The notes under the pieces: model-generated
Told to the model about the DNA's origin: nothing
What the model saw: only the letters and a program-made list of their open reading frames with translations
Databases searched by the model: none
Made by a program: the position numbers and the translations under genes
In this document: positions 10,090-21,800 of the stretch, piece by piece
Layout: each line of letters begins with the position of its first letter
How positions within the stretch are numbered: position 1 is the first letter of the stretch
Assembly: GCF_008831285.2 (NCBI RefSeq)
Contig: NC_045149.1
Span: 14,348,629-14,412,628, forward strand
Source: Nymphaea colorata
Taxonomy: Eukaryota > Streptophyta > Magnoliopsida > Nymphaeales > Nymphaeaceae
Reading direction: 5' to 3'
DNA: 64,000 nucleotides

Positions 10090-12038
10090 CTGCAGATCAT
10101 TCAACGTAAATGTGAGAATGGCACATAAAACTTTCTCTGGAAAAGGATTGAGGATAAAACACAGTAAGCAAGTTCATTGCCTCAACCTAATTTCAGATCA
10201 AAAACAGGCAGAAGAGAAAAATTTTAGTGCAGAATCCACTTTTACATTGGGTACCCGTGATTTATCAAGATGTTTCTGAACTTCCAAGTATAAAACATGT
10301 GTTATACTAGTGACTAAACAGACACAAATAAGGAACCAAAAATGACATAGGAACATGTGTTAAGCATAACCTTGGAGTTAGGTTGCTATCATTTAACTTT
10401 GATTAGATGGATGTACAATAAGAAAGCAACCAGTCACAAACTGAAAAATTAACAGCAGCAGCGGCAAAATAGTACTAGTAGTAGTAATAGTCAACGAGTC
10501 ATATATAGTAATGCTTGCAAAAGCACTAGCAGCAGCCGCAGAAAAACAAGAAAAAAACCTTGAGAGATCTTCAATGTACATTGGTCACTTTGAATTTTGA
10601 AACATAGATCAGAATAAGATTTTGATACTTTTCTACCTAATTCCTACTTGATGAGGTAAGTGGAGCAATGTTAGACTCATTGGTCACCTGTGCCAGCTTC
10701 CCGCCTCACTGTAATAAGTACGGTTTAGTAAAGTTTTTCCTAAAAAATTTGGTGTACGTTGAAAATTTACAAATATCAGGCAGTGAAATGCCACCATTTA
10801 CATTCTTCATAAGTGGAGGCACCAACCTACTGCTACAGGCCATCCTTGTTACCAGAAGCACATACTTTGTTTGTGGAGATTTTCATGGCCAGGCTTATCC
10901 TACGTTAACTTAACTGTGGCAGATGCTAATGTTATTTTTTCCTTGCCTCTGCTACTTTTTCCCCACCACTTTGACACATATTGCTTCATGTCCATCTCCA
11001 GTTAAACCTGAAAGGAACAATATAACGCACAAACAGTGCTGGTGGCCTGCTGATGACACATGTTTACTCTTAATCCACTGCTTTACCTAGAAACAGAAAA
11101 TTAGTTTCTGTACTTTTTTATTATTCAAAAAATAATCAATCAATGTAATGGAAAATTTTCCAAAGTAAATTTGTAAAGCTCTAGTGGGCCAACATAGTAT
11201 GGATATTCTGAAACAAGAATTTGGCTTAAATGGAAACGTTGAATAGGTGGTTATAGATTATTTTGATAAGAAAATGTTGAAAATTAAGGGAGTTATTTGA
11301 CTAAGCTCAGGGTTTTCTAATATTTTCAAGAGTTTTTGAAGAAGAAAACAACTAGTATTCGGAGTTCAAGGCCAGATATGACTTCTCAATGGGACCATGC
11401 AGTCTGCAGGAGTTGGAGTGCTTTCTGTGTTGAAAGATCCTCTAGCACTGGTAGGAACCGCATGCTTTCCTTCATATACTATGAGGGTGGTGGGAATGTT
11501 AAGTCTCCCTTCCTGTGGAATAACTATTTGTGCAAAGAACTTTCACTGAATGCAAGTGAAACCTGCCTTGTAGATGCATGTTTGTAAGTGGTAGGAAAGG
11601 CTTACAATCACCTATCAAAAGGGAAAGCTAGTACTTATATGCCATTGTTCTGCTTCATTTAGTTATTTCTTCTGGTAGTATTCTATAAAACCTAATCCTT
11701 GGAAGCTTATTTACTATTTAGTGTGTAGAAGATGCGTCACTAAGGTTGTAAGCATGCAGTATCAACTGCTGACAGTATAGTTGCTTACATGTTCTTCTTT
11801 TTTTCCTTCTATCCATCAGAAAGTTGCATTTGCATACACTCTATCAACTGTGTTTGTTGATATTTTTTCATTATGATCTTGGCAGTATTAAGAATTAATT
11901 GAATTAAAATGCACCTAAAGTAGGCTTGTTGGACTTCAGATGATTGTATATATGTCTTTTCTTGTTACGTGACTAATGTGGGTTCCAAAAAGAACCAGTT
12001 CTTCTGCGATCTGATTTTTGAATTTTATGCAAAAACAG
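10090..12038. other. Unassigned part of duplication copy 2
   Basis: Counterpart of 5208-7156. The unrecognised open frames at 10,668-10,913 and 11,336-11,587 mirror those in copy 1, with single-residue changes (Cys to Phe near residue 11 of the first, Phe to Leu in the second). No domain is recognised. Confidence 0.45.
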
Positions 12039-14546
12039 AATGCTGAAAAATCTTCTGACTCAGCAAAGGCTGATAGGAAAAATGACTTTCTTGTAAAAGA
12101 AGTGCAGGCAGAGCCTGACCTGAATCTGTCTATGAAGGTAAATGGAACAAGTAATTCAAATGAAGCTTTTACTCCAGATCATAGCAAATCATCTAAAATG
12201 ACATTGGAAGAAGTATCTTTAGGTATTGACTGCCTAGAAATTAATGGACAGTCTGAATCTGCACATTTGTAACAGAACACAATTTCAGACATATCATTAG
12301 CTATACGCACAGGCTCTTTATTATCAGATACTGATAATGTAGATGCTGAAGCTAGACTAGCTAATAGTGCGAATGTTGTCAATGCAAGGGTGATTTAAAA
12401 GTTGAAGAACAGGCTGAAGAAAAAGAAGAAAGAAACACTGTAGAAGGAGGTGAAAATAACAAAGGAGTGCAGACGGATAGCCTGGTGCTTGCATAAATCA
12501 TTAGTTTTAGTAATGGAGATGGAGAAAATGCTGATGAACGCAACAAAAGTGCAGCAGAGGATGGAGATACTGTCCATGCAGATGAGACTAGTGATGATGA
12601 AAAAGCAATACATCATTCTTCAGAGACTTTGAAAGGGCTTGAACTGAATGGAGAACTGCGTGATGGAACATATTCAAATTCTTCTGTAAAGTCTATGGAG
12701 GGGGAGACATATGATGATCAGCTGTTTAAAGTTTCAGAAGGCACTCATAGAAATCAACTGAGTTCTTGTGCGAAGGAGGTTCCTGATGGTGGTGTTTTAG
12801 GGTCAAAGGTCCAAAATTCCTTTGATAGTGGGATAAAGCATGGGAATAAGTCTGTCCGAACAGTCCATGACAATTCAACAAGCATGACATTGGGAAATAC
12901 TGACCTATTTGTGCAGAAAAGGGCAGGACGTAGTAGTAAAAGGAACTCCAACAGAACCAGAAGATCTGAGAAAATGCATAGCAGATCAGGTGCAGCTGAA
13001 GTGGATGGTTCAAGAGAGGCTTGTGAAGCTGTTTGTAGCAGCAAACTTGAAGGATTGGCGCACAGAATTGAAGAACTTGAATCGGAGTTGAGAGAAGCAG
13101 CTGAGCTTGAGGTTGCACTTTATTCAATAGTTGCAGAACATGGAAGTTCAATACACAAGGTTCACACTCCAGCTCGCCGTCTTTCAAGGATGTATATTCA
13201 TGCTTACAGGAACTGGTCTAAAGAAAAGAGGGCCAGTGCTGCAAGAAGTATGGTTTCAGGACTAGTATTGGTTGCCAAAGCATGTGGAAATGATGTTGCA
13301 AGGTAAGAAAAGCCTGTTCAACTTTACCCTTTGTAAGTTAAAATTTTATTTGTTGTAACCTCCAGCTTTAATTACCATGCCACAATGATTGTAACCTCTA
13401 GCTTTAATTACCATGCCACGATGACCTTCCTTTATCTTCATCAGGTCTTCTATTTGAGACATCCATATAAATTAACAAGAATGTCCTGCCCGTAGGTTAG
13501 ACTTCTAGGAGTACTTGTATCTGAGAATCAGAAACTTTTCTATGTCTACTTTTAGACCTTTTTACTGGTTTTGTTGTGATGGATGAAAATATCCTTATTC
13601 ATCTTTGAGCGAGCTGAGATGAAGGGAACCTTGATATCTTTTCAAAAGCTGACCTGGATTTATTTTGTATTTTTCTCATAATCATTCCTTCAATGATACT
13701 TGTCAGTGGAGGACAATTAAGATTATGATGCTTTCCGTTAGAGTCTAGACAGACCGTAAATGCAAAGTTTCTGTGATTCTAATGTGCAAAGAAATTTCCT
13801 TTTGGCCCTTCACAGACCTTGACATTATATATGCAATATCCTGTTGATGAGAAAAATGTTCAACTGAGAAAATTTGTTGGAAAGATGTCAAATTCAGCAG
13901 CTGATCTGGGAGGAAGCTTCTCAATTAGCCTGTGGAAGAAGGCATTCCAAAGATGCCTTTGAAAGGCTTTGTCCTGTTAGAGCAGCAGGCCATGAATGTG
14001 GGTGCTTGCCACTTCTGGCAAAATTGGTGAGCTTGTCATTTTCAACATGTGTATATGATTGATTTCCTTTACAGGTGATAATCCTGTTATCACTGGCTTC
14101 TGAAGAAGCACGTTCTCCAGAAAGATTAAAGGGTGCATTCTTCAGGTTGACCATTCTAATAGCTGGTTTTGATCAAAATGTGTATGTTGTCCTTTTTATT
14201 TTTTGTGTGATGCAAGTACGAAGGAGTTTAGGGGTGAATTTTAATTAAAATATTCAAAGTTTATTTGCCATTAATTTGGCATAAGAATTGTTACTTGACA
14301 GGATAAATTGACATCTCCAAATCAAAAGAACTTATTCAATTGTTTGTTGATCTTTTCCTTGAACTTATATTGTCAGGTCATGGAACAATGTGTGGTTTGG
14401 CTGGATATAGCTATGTTCAATACCATTCTGCGTGAACTGATGGCATTCCAACTGATCCTATCTCTGATCCAATTATTGGTTTCAAGGTTCTTCCAATTTC
14501 ACCTGGGAGTCTGAGCTTTGGTGTGGGTGTGCAGTTGAAAAATTCT
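12039..14546 (+). pseudogene. gar2-like (EEIG1/EHBP1-N-terminal family) pseudogene, longest surviving part
   Basis: Three exons remain. Exon 12,039-13,302 carries an acidic Ser/Asn-rich linker, a basic patch (KRAGRSSKRNSNRTRRSEKM), a coiled-coil-like stretch (LEGLAHRIEELESELREAAE) and the family hallmark VALYSIVAEHGSSIHKVHTP with ARRLSRMYIHAYRNWSKEKR, ending ...SGLVLVAKACGNDVAR at a GTAAGA donor. Exon 13,816-14,026 encodes TLTLYMQYPVDE...GGSFSISLWKKAF, then DAFERLCPVRAAGHECGCLP. Exon 14,377-14,546 encodes VMEQCVVWLDIAMFNTILRE and later FKVLPISPGSLSFGVGVQLK. This is the conserved C-terminal region of the plant family exemplified by At2g42320, of unknown biochemical role. Defects: TAA at 12,270-12,272 and 12,494-12,496, a 705-bp deletion, one extra C at 13,947-13,948, a frameshift near 14,430, and no exon for the normal LTFWLSN segment between 13,302 and 13,816. 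The start (C2-NT domain) and the last exons are absent. Confidence 0.85.
13353..13424. repeat. 36-bp tandem repeat, two copies
   Basis: Two adjacent 36-bp copies (TTGTAACCTCCAGCTTTAAT..., then the same with two substitutions) lie in the intron after the main gar2-like exon. Confidence 0.9.
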
Positions 14547-15262
14547 GTACGTAATGTTTTTATGTTTGGTTCTGTATTCAATTGCTGACGGACATTTTTC
14601 CTGTTTGTATTGTTCGCTGTCTGATTACTTTGCTACAAAATTTTGTGTAGCTGTTTGCCTGAAACTCCATCCATCTGATTCCATGTAAGCTTCCTTTTGG
14701 GATAAATAGTGGAAAAGTGAAAAGAAACAAATGATTAAATTGTGAAATAATTGACACTTAATTGTAAGAACTTCTACCTGTCAGGGTATATATCTGAAAT
14801 AGAAGTCAAGGCTAAAGGAAGCTTTAGAATTTCAGGCTTTGAATGTGTTTCCTCAGGGATTGATAACTGTAGTTGCTAATTAACGATGCAATCAAGCAGA
14901 TATAGTCAAATCTAACCTTTTTTCTGTTCTAAATCTTTGGTGTCTTGAAGAATATCTTAGACTCATTTGGGAAATCACCCGACTTTCTTTGAAAATGTAG
15001 TATTCAGAGCAATTGAGAACATGCATATTCACCAAAAGAAGTTCTAGGTGGGTACTGACTCTTCACAAAATGAGAGGTGTGGGCCATTGTTGACTACTTG
15101 ATTGCTTCCTAGTGGGAACAACCAAAAGTAGTATCTACACCTTTCAGCAAAAAATATTAGTTATTAGATTCAAGTACTTCTTGAAGTTCTGCACTTTGAG
15201 CTTGAGCTTTTTAAGTAGTTATTCGTGGCTCCAAAAAATTGACTTCAGGATGCTTCTTTCAG
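14547..15262. other. Non-coding junction between two gene fragments
   Basis: The stretch starts at the GTACGT donor of the last gar2-like exon and ends at the acceptor of a cycloeucalenol cycloisomerase exon. The next gar2-like exon is not found, so the join between the two source genes must fall here. I could not place the exact breakpoint. Confidence 0.5.
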
Positions 15263-16200
15263 GAAGATGGTGGCAAACATTGGAAAGACCGTTACTGGGT
15301 AAAGGTCAGTGTCCTGTCCTGCTAAACTCTTAGAACCTGATGATGTAACAATCTGTACGTAGATGATGCCTTGTAGGAATTTGAAACTGTTTTTATCCTA
15401 TCAATGATAGTCATTTAGTTTATGAGATTGACAGAAATTCTTGGACAAATTGACACTTCAAACATTTAACGAGTGATGAAGATTCACTTTTTGGCAATGC
15501 CTCTATGCTTGACATAACATGAAAACACAAGAGACAATGAAGATAGCCACAGCATGATCTGTTTTGCATATAGGATTGTCGTAGGTAATGATATTAAGAA
15601 AAGACCTTTCTCAGTTGCTCTGTCCATTTTGTGAAGGTTCTTTTCTTGATTAAATGAATGAGACAGAAAACCTAAGGCTATTGAAAGTTGAAACAAATTC
15701 TTCATTATTTACAATGTATGATTTTGGCTTATTTCTAACATGAATACTTAGTTTCTTGAAAATATTATTCCAAAAGTTGTCCTTGTTCTGGGTGATGGAT
15801 ACTGACTAAATAATATCATGCATATGTGAATGCTGCTAATCATATGTCTATATATTTGTTCTAAGTCCAATTCAGCTATAATTAACTTTTTAAAATTGAA
15901 GGCAATGTGAACTATGATGAATTCCTGATATGTCATTTAGAGTGGCCAATCAGTTGATCTCCTTTATGATGCTCATTGCAAGTTTGATGCTCCTTGTTCT
16001 TTTGGTAAGCAGAATGCTGCTGAAGCCAACATATTGATTTGGTCCACCACAATTTGAGCACCCAGATTTTTGTAATTGTCACTCTGTCTTAACCACCTAA
16101 TTTTTGTACTATAACTCTGTGGCAGGCCAGTGTGTGGATTTCAATATTTAGTTATGTTGGCAATTATTTCTGGACTCACTATTTCTTCACCGTTCTTGGA
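15263..16200 (+). pseudogene. CPI1: Fragment of cycloeucalenol cycloisomerase gene, two plus-strand exons
   Basis: Exon 15,263-15,304 (42 nt, acceptor TTTCAG, donor GTCAGT) encodes EDGGKHWKDRYWVK. A second exon from 16,126 (acceptor GTGGCAG) encodes ASVWISIFSYVGNYFWTHYF then FTVLGAS and loses similarity at about 16,200. Together they give the central segment of plant cycloeucalenol cycloisomerase (KDRYWVK-A-LWI-FSYVGNYFWTHYFF-VLGAS), an ER membrane enzyme of phytosterol synthesis. The large intron between them (15,305-16,125) is kept. No clear donor follows GAS, and upstream and downstream exons are missing. The exon that would normally lie further downstream occurs on the opposite strand at 5110 and 9992, so the source gene has been broken and rearranged. 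Confidence 0.87.
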
Positions 16201-16830
16201 GCATCCTCAGGGAAATTTGAGTACTCTGCCCTCAAGACTGAACATACCTTTAAGGACAGGATCTGAGAACCGTGTCCATCACATGTTTTTTTAGACATCT
16301 TGTATTCTTGATCTCATAATCTGAGATCTTCTCCTAACCGGGATGTCAATTATTTCAAGGATCACTGATAAATCCAGCCTCAACCCAGTGTCTGGGCATA
16401 AGAAATTTAGCATTCCCATGACGATTGGAATTTGATAGTGAATGTAATTGATTAGCTAGTAAGCTTATGATTGGCTCCTTAAGAACACAAATTGACTCCA
16501 TCTTGAGCTTCTGTTCCTTGTGTCTTTGTGCTTATGCTTGTTGAGGTGCCGTGTTCTGCTCAAGTAGTTACGAGTATCATCTTTATTAAAGTACTTTTAG
16601 TTACCTATATTGGCTCATTCAAGACTATTACTTTCAAAGCCATCTAAAGTTCTAAACTAGGTACAGTTTACTCCTAGGACTGCGTTCAAGTCAATTTCAA
16701 CTTTCATGAAGTAATCCAATGAATTATGGATGTTTTGTTTTCTTTTTGTAATTTTATTTTCATCATCTCTGCTAGTTACTCAAATTTTAGGTTTTGCAAC
16801 ATTAGGATCTTCGAATTGTCATCCAGTGGT
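16201..16830. other. Non-coding, low-copy to satellite transition
   Basis: No exon or repeat is recognised. The sequence is ordinary AT-rich non-coding DNA and ends where satellite sequence begins, near CGTTCATTACACATGTAA at 16,831. Confidence 0.5.
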
Positions 16831-16933
16831 CGTTCATTACACATGTAATAACAAGTGAAACACATTAGATTAAATATAGGGGAGCAAATTAACGACTTGA
16901 ATCTTATTCATTCTCATACAAACTTGTGATTTC
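16831..16933. repeat. First satellite sequence at the array edge, cut by a copia insertion
   Basis: About 100 bp identical in kind to the array further right: a TTCATTACACATGTAATAAC segment, then GTGAAACACATTAG, then GGGGAGCAAATTAACGAC, then CATACAAACTTGTGATTTC. It stops at 16,933, exactly where the copia LTR begins. Satellite resumes at about 18,909 with AATCCACTAAATCATTC, the natural continuation, so the retroelement landed inside the satellite. Confidence 0.93.
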
Positions 16934-17157
16934 TGTAGAAACACAATGTAATGTGGAAAAACCCTCAACAAGAGGGAAAAAACCACGGATGAGGAGGAAC
17001 TGGTGCCCACTAGCAACCAGACTCTCTCTCTCTTAAGATTTCATTAACACACTTAAAATTAGGGTTACAATCTTTAAGTAAGGCCCAACAAGGGCTATAC
17101 AATGGATCGGGTATGGACCCAGACCTGGTCCCGAGACCCATCTAACATGCTTCAACA
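16934..17157 (-). repeat. Solo remaining (3') LTR of the copia element
   Basis: On the minus strand it runs from TGTTGAAGCATG to GTTTCTACA, so it has the TG...CA ends expected of an LTR and is 224 bp long. It lies immediately after a GAGGGGGAA polypurine tract. It includes a CT/GA-rich stretch near 17,022-17,034. The second LTR was not found. Confidence 0.85.
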
Positions 17158-17182
17158 TTCCCCCTCAAGTTGGGCATACATA

Positions 17183-18830
17183 TCAAACATGCCCAACTTG
17201 GATACATTTCTCTCGAACGACATGCCCAACTTGGATACATTTCGTCAGAACATCAGCGGTTTGGTCTTCAGACTTCATGTATGGTAAGATTAACTCTTTA
17301 GCATCAATCCTCTCACAAATGAAGTGACGATCAATCTCAACATGCTTTGTTCTGTCGTGAAGTACGGGGTTGTTAGCTAAGTTGATTGCAGACTTATTGT
17401 CATAGTACATCTTCATAGGACCTTCAATCTCTATTCCGATATCAATCAGCAATATTTTCAGCCATAGTAACTCTGACACTCCCATAGCAATGACTCTATA
17501 CTCTGCCTCAGCATTACATCAAGAACACACATCTTGTCTCTTGCTCCTCCAAACGACAAGGTTCCCCCCCAAGTAGACACAATACCCTGTGGTAGACCGT
17601 CTATTATAAGCACAACCTGCCCAGTCTGCATCAGAATACCCCTCGATCTCTACAGTCTCTTGTTTCACATACAAGAGTCCCTTGCCCGGATTTCTCTTCA
17701 AATAGCACAATATTCTGTCTGCAGCCTTCAGGTGTGCATCAGTAGGTGCATGCATGAATTGAGTAAGTACATTCACCGCAAAAGTAATATCTGGTCTCGT
17801 GAGGGTAAGATAAATCAACTTTCCAACCAGACATTGATGTCTTCCCTTAGCTTCTTCACAGAGCAGCTCTCCATCTCTAAGGCTCAACTTATGTCCAGTA
17901 TGAAGTGGGTAGAAGCGGGTCTACACCCCAGTTTACCAGTCTCCTCCAACAGATCTAATGTGTATTTCCTTTGGTTTAGCGCAAGGCCAGTACTAGATCT
18001 AGCAATCTCAATACCAAGAAAATACCTCAGTTTGCCAAGATCCTTGAGATCAAATTCAGCAGCTAATAACACTTTTAACTTGATGATCTCCTCCTCATCA
18101 TCTCCTGTGACAATCATGTCATCCACATAGACAAGTAAAAGAGTGACCCTGCCCTCCTTTTTCTTTACAAATAGAGTGTGGTCTCCATTCTCTTGATTGT
18201 ACCCATGATGTTGCATCACTACCCTGAGACGTTCGAACCATGCTCTGGGTGACTGCTTGAGGTCATATAAGGCCCTTTTCAGCTTACAGCATTTTTCTGG
18301 TTCTTCATATCCTGGGGGCATGCGTATACACTTCTTCTTCAAGTTCACCGTTAAGGAAAGCATTCTTAACATCGAGTTGGTACATCCTCCACCCCTTCAT
18401 CACAGCTATGGACATAACAACTCTAATTGTCTTCATTTTCGCAATTGGAGCAAAAGTCTCCAAGTAATCAATCCCACATTTTTGACTAAACCCCTTGGCC
18501 ACAAGACGAGCTTTATATCTTTCAACACTTCCATCTGGTTTGTACTTGATGGTATACACCCACTTGGACCCAACCAAATGAGTTGCGTCAGGAATCTTCA
18601 CAACTTCCCATGTCATGTTTCTTCTAAAAGCTTCTATTTCTTCTTTCATAACATCAGCCCACTTGGAATTACTTTGAGCTTCGACAACGGTCCTGGGAAT
18701 CACAGCCAAAGATAGAGAAGATATAAAACACTTGTAATCCTTGCTCAGTCTAGAATAAGATACAAAATTACCAATCGGGTGTTCTTAGGGCAATGGGAAG
18801 TTCCTCATTTTCTTTTTCAACCCCATCTTG
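17183..18830 (-). pseudogene. Copia reverse transcriptase and RNase H, frameshifted
   Basis: Minus-strand frames, in order: 18,709-18,305 (RT N-terminal part: WEVVKIPDATHLVGSKWVYT, KARLVAKGFSQ, then QLDVKNAFLNGEL), 18,372-17,884 (PPGYEEP, LYDLKQSPRAWF and the catalytic YVDD in LLVYVDDMIVTGDD), 17,887-17,519 (GKLIYLTLTRPDITFAVNVL and the RNase H motif YSDADWAGC with RRSTTGYC), and 17,485-17,183 (ELLWLKILL, KSAINLANNPVLHDRTKHVE and the ending ADVLTK). At least three frameshifts separate these segments. Weak similarity to the pre-RT linker continues to about 18,830. This polymerase copied the element's RNA in its active ancestor; here it cannot be translated as one protein. Confidence 0.93.
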
Positions 18831-21800
18831 AGACTTCAAGGTAGGACTTGGTTCATCTAGGGGAGGAATAGCATTGGAATTGGAAGTAGACCTCGCACCA
18901 CAGGTCAACTCAATCCACTAAATCATTCAATATGGATGCAACAACAAGTTAAGCACATTCAATCAAATATGTATGATCAAATGAATCCACTTACATCCCA
19001 CTCGTATTTATACGAACTTGTATTTTCAATCCCTTAGAACGTTCAATATAAATGTAACAACAATAGCAAGTATCTAAGGGATTGAAATCTCAAGTTTGTA
19101 TCAATACGGGTGAAACTACAAGGGATCAAACTATAGCATAGACCCCATTTGTATCCATACAAACTTGTGATTTAAATCATTTAAGTTAGTCATTATATAT
19201 ATAATAACAAGGGAAACGCATTGGATACACAATAAGTGCGCAAATGAACGACTTGAATCTTATTCATTTTCATACAAACTTGAGATTTCAGTCCAGTAAA
19301 TCATTCAATATGGATGCAACAACAAGATAAGCACATTCAATCAAATATGTGTGTTCAAATGAATCACTTAAATACCATTCGTACTGATACGAACTTGTGA
19401 TTTCAACACATTAGGTCGTTCACTATAAATGTAACAAGTTAAACTCATTGAATTAAGTAAAAGCGATGAAAAAAAAGCATAGATCCCACTTGTATCCATA
19501 TGAACTTGTGATTTCAATCATTTAAACCATACATTACACATGTAATAACAAGTGAAACACATTACATTAAATATAGGGGAGCAAATTAACGAATTAAATC
19601 TTATTCATTCTCATACAAACTTGTGATTTCGATCAAATAAATCATTCAAAATGGATGTATTAACAAGTTAAAAACAATCAATTAAATATGTGTGATCAAA
19701 TGAATCACTGAAAATCGCACTCGATTTTATACGAACAACTGATTTCAATCAAGTGCGATTTTTAACGGCAAATTGAATTATTTCAGTTAACTACTACGGA
19801 TAAAACTAACACATAGATCCTATTTTTAACTATATGAACTTGTGATTTCAATCATTTAAATCGTTCTTTATAAAGTAATAAACGGTGAAACACATTACGG
19901 ATCAACTAAATGACTTGAAACACAAACTAATGCGTGAATGAGATTAAACATGCATGTTAAATGATTTAGTGGAATGAAATCACAAGCTTCTATGAACATA
20001 AATGACATTTAAGTGATTTAAGTCATTCGTTTGATTGAAAAAAAATGAGATTCAAGTCATTCGTTTGATCGCTTATCATTACCCTAATGTGTTTCACTTG
20101 TTATTACTTGTACAATGATTGGTATTGTAGATTGAAGTCAGAAGTTCAAATGGATGCAAATGTGATCTATGCATTAGTTTGATCAATTGTAGCTAATCCA
20201 ATGAGTTGAACTACAAGTAACATCAATAGTAAGGATTTAATGAACTGAAATCACTAGTTTGTATCAGTACGAGTGGGATTTAAGTGATTCATCTAAGCAC
20301 GCATATTTTATTGAATGTGATTAACTTGTTGCTACATCCACGTTGAATGATTTAGTGGATTTAAGTCACAAGTTTGCAAGAAAATGAATGAAATTTAAGT
20401 GGTTCATTTGCTCTTTTATAGTTAATATAATGTGTTTCACATGTTATTACATGTATAAAGAATGATTTAAATGATTGAAATCACCAATTCATATGGACAC
20501 AAATCTGATGTATACATTAGTTTGATGCTTTTTAGTGAGTCCAATAAGTAGAACTTTTTGTTCGTAAGAGTACGAGTGGGATTTTGTAATTCATTTTATC
20601 ACATCTACTTAATTAAATGTATTTACCTTGTTGTCACTTCCATATTGAATGATTTAGTTGATTGAAATCGCAAGTTTGCATAAATATAACAAGAAGTTAA
20701 ACTCATTGAATTAAGCAAATGGGATAAAAAAAAAGCATACATCCATATTGTATCCATATGAACTTGTGATTTCAATCATTTAAATCGTTAATTACACATG
20801 TAATAACAAGTGAAACACATTAGATTAAATATAGAGGAGCAAATTAACGACTTGAATCTTACTCATTCTCATACAAACTTGTGATTTCAATCAAATAAAT
20901 CATTCAAAATGGATGTATTAACAAGTTAAAAACATTCAATTAAATATGTGTGATCAAATGAAACATTTAAATCGCACTCGTGTTTATACGAACAACTGAT
21001 TTCAATCGCTTATATCGCGTATTATATATGTAACGACAAGTTGAATTCTTTCGATTAATTACTAGGGATGATACTAATGCATAGATCCCATTTCTAACTA
21101 TATAAACTTGTTATTTAAATCATTTAAATCGTTCTTTATAGAAGTAATAAATGGTGAAACACATTAGGTTAACTATAAGGGATCAATTGAATGACTTGAA
21201 TCACAAACTAATACGTAAATAGGATTAAACATGCATGTTGAATGATTTAGTGGAATGAAATCACAAGCTCCTACGAACATAAATGACATTTAAGTGATTT
21301 ACTTGCTGTATTTTAGTTAATATAATGTGTTTCCCTTGTTATTATAATTATAATAAAAGATTTAAATGGTTCAAACTAAAAGTTTGTATGAAAAAAAATG
21401 AGATTCAAGTCATTCGTTTGATAGCCTATCATTACCCTAATGTATTTCACTTGTTATTACATGTACAATGATTGATTTTGTTAATTGAAGTGACAAGTTC
21501 AAATGGATGGAAATGGATTTATGCATTATTTTCATCTCTTGTAGTTAATCCAAAGAGTTGAACTTGTAGTTACATTAATAGTAAGGATCTAATGAATTGA
21601 AATCACATGTTTGATGCTTGTAGTTTGTCCAATAAGTAGAACTTTTTGTTCGTATCAAAATGAGTGAGATTTTTGTAATTCATTTCATCACGTCTACTTA
21701 ATTGAATGTCTTTACCTTGTGTCACATTCATATTGAATGATTTAGTTGATTGAAATCGCAAGTTTGCATGGAAATAAAAAAGAATCGGGTCATTTGTTTG

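Larger units (their letters stand above)
9642..12583. repeat. Tandem segmental duplication, copy 2 (2.94 kb)
   Basis: Same orientation as 4762-8406 and nearly identical. Relative to copy 1 it lacks 705 bp, with the junction at about 12,389-12,392. In copy 1 the missing segment is bounded by the four bases GGTG at 7507-7510 and 8212-8215, so the difference is best read as a microhomology-associated deletion here. The sequence to the right of copy 2 continues the gar2-like gene, whereas copy 1 stops, so copy 2 keeps the more ancestral context. Confidence 0.97.
16934..18908 (-). mobile_element. 5'-truncated Ty1/copia LTR retrotransposon inside the satellite
   Basis: Minus-strand element of about 1.98 kb. 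From its 5' side it holds the linker before the polymerase, the reverse transcriptase, RNase H, a polypurine tract (GAGGGGGAA, plus 17,158-17,166) and one LTR (16,934-17,157). Gag, protease, integrase and the 5' LTR are absent, because satellite follows directly at 18,909. The five bases left of the LTR are ATTTC. The right flank ends AACTC, so no convincing target-site duplication is visible, as expected if the 5' end was deleted after or during insertion. The polymerase is frameshifted, so the element is dead. Confidence 0.9.

Noticed and set aside
12726-13187. Long minus-strand open frame of 153 codons
   Set aside because: It lies antisense to the clearly recognisable gar2-like exon and has no similarity of its own.
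7157-14546. Treating the gar2-like sequence as a functional gene with alternative exons
   Set aside because: Two in-frame stops, two frameshifts, a missing internal exon and missing gene ends are not explained by splicing.
1-16830. Helitron or MULE termini enclosing the gene fragments
   Set aside because: I looked for a 5' TC start with a 3' hairpin and CTRR, and for long terminal inverted repeats, but found no convincing pair by eye; gene capture stays a hypothesis.
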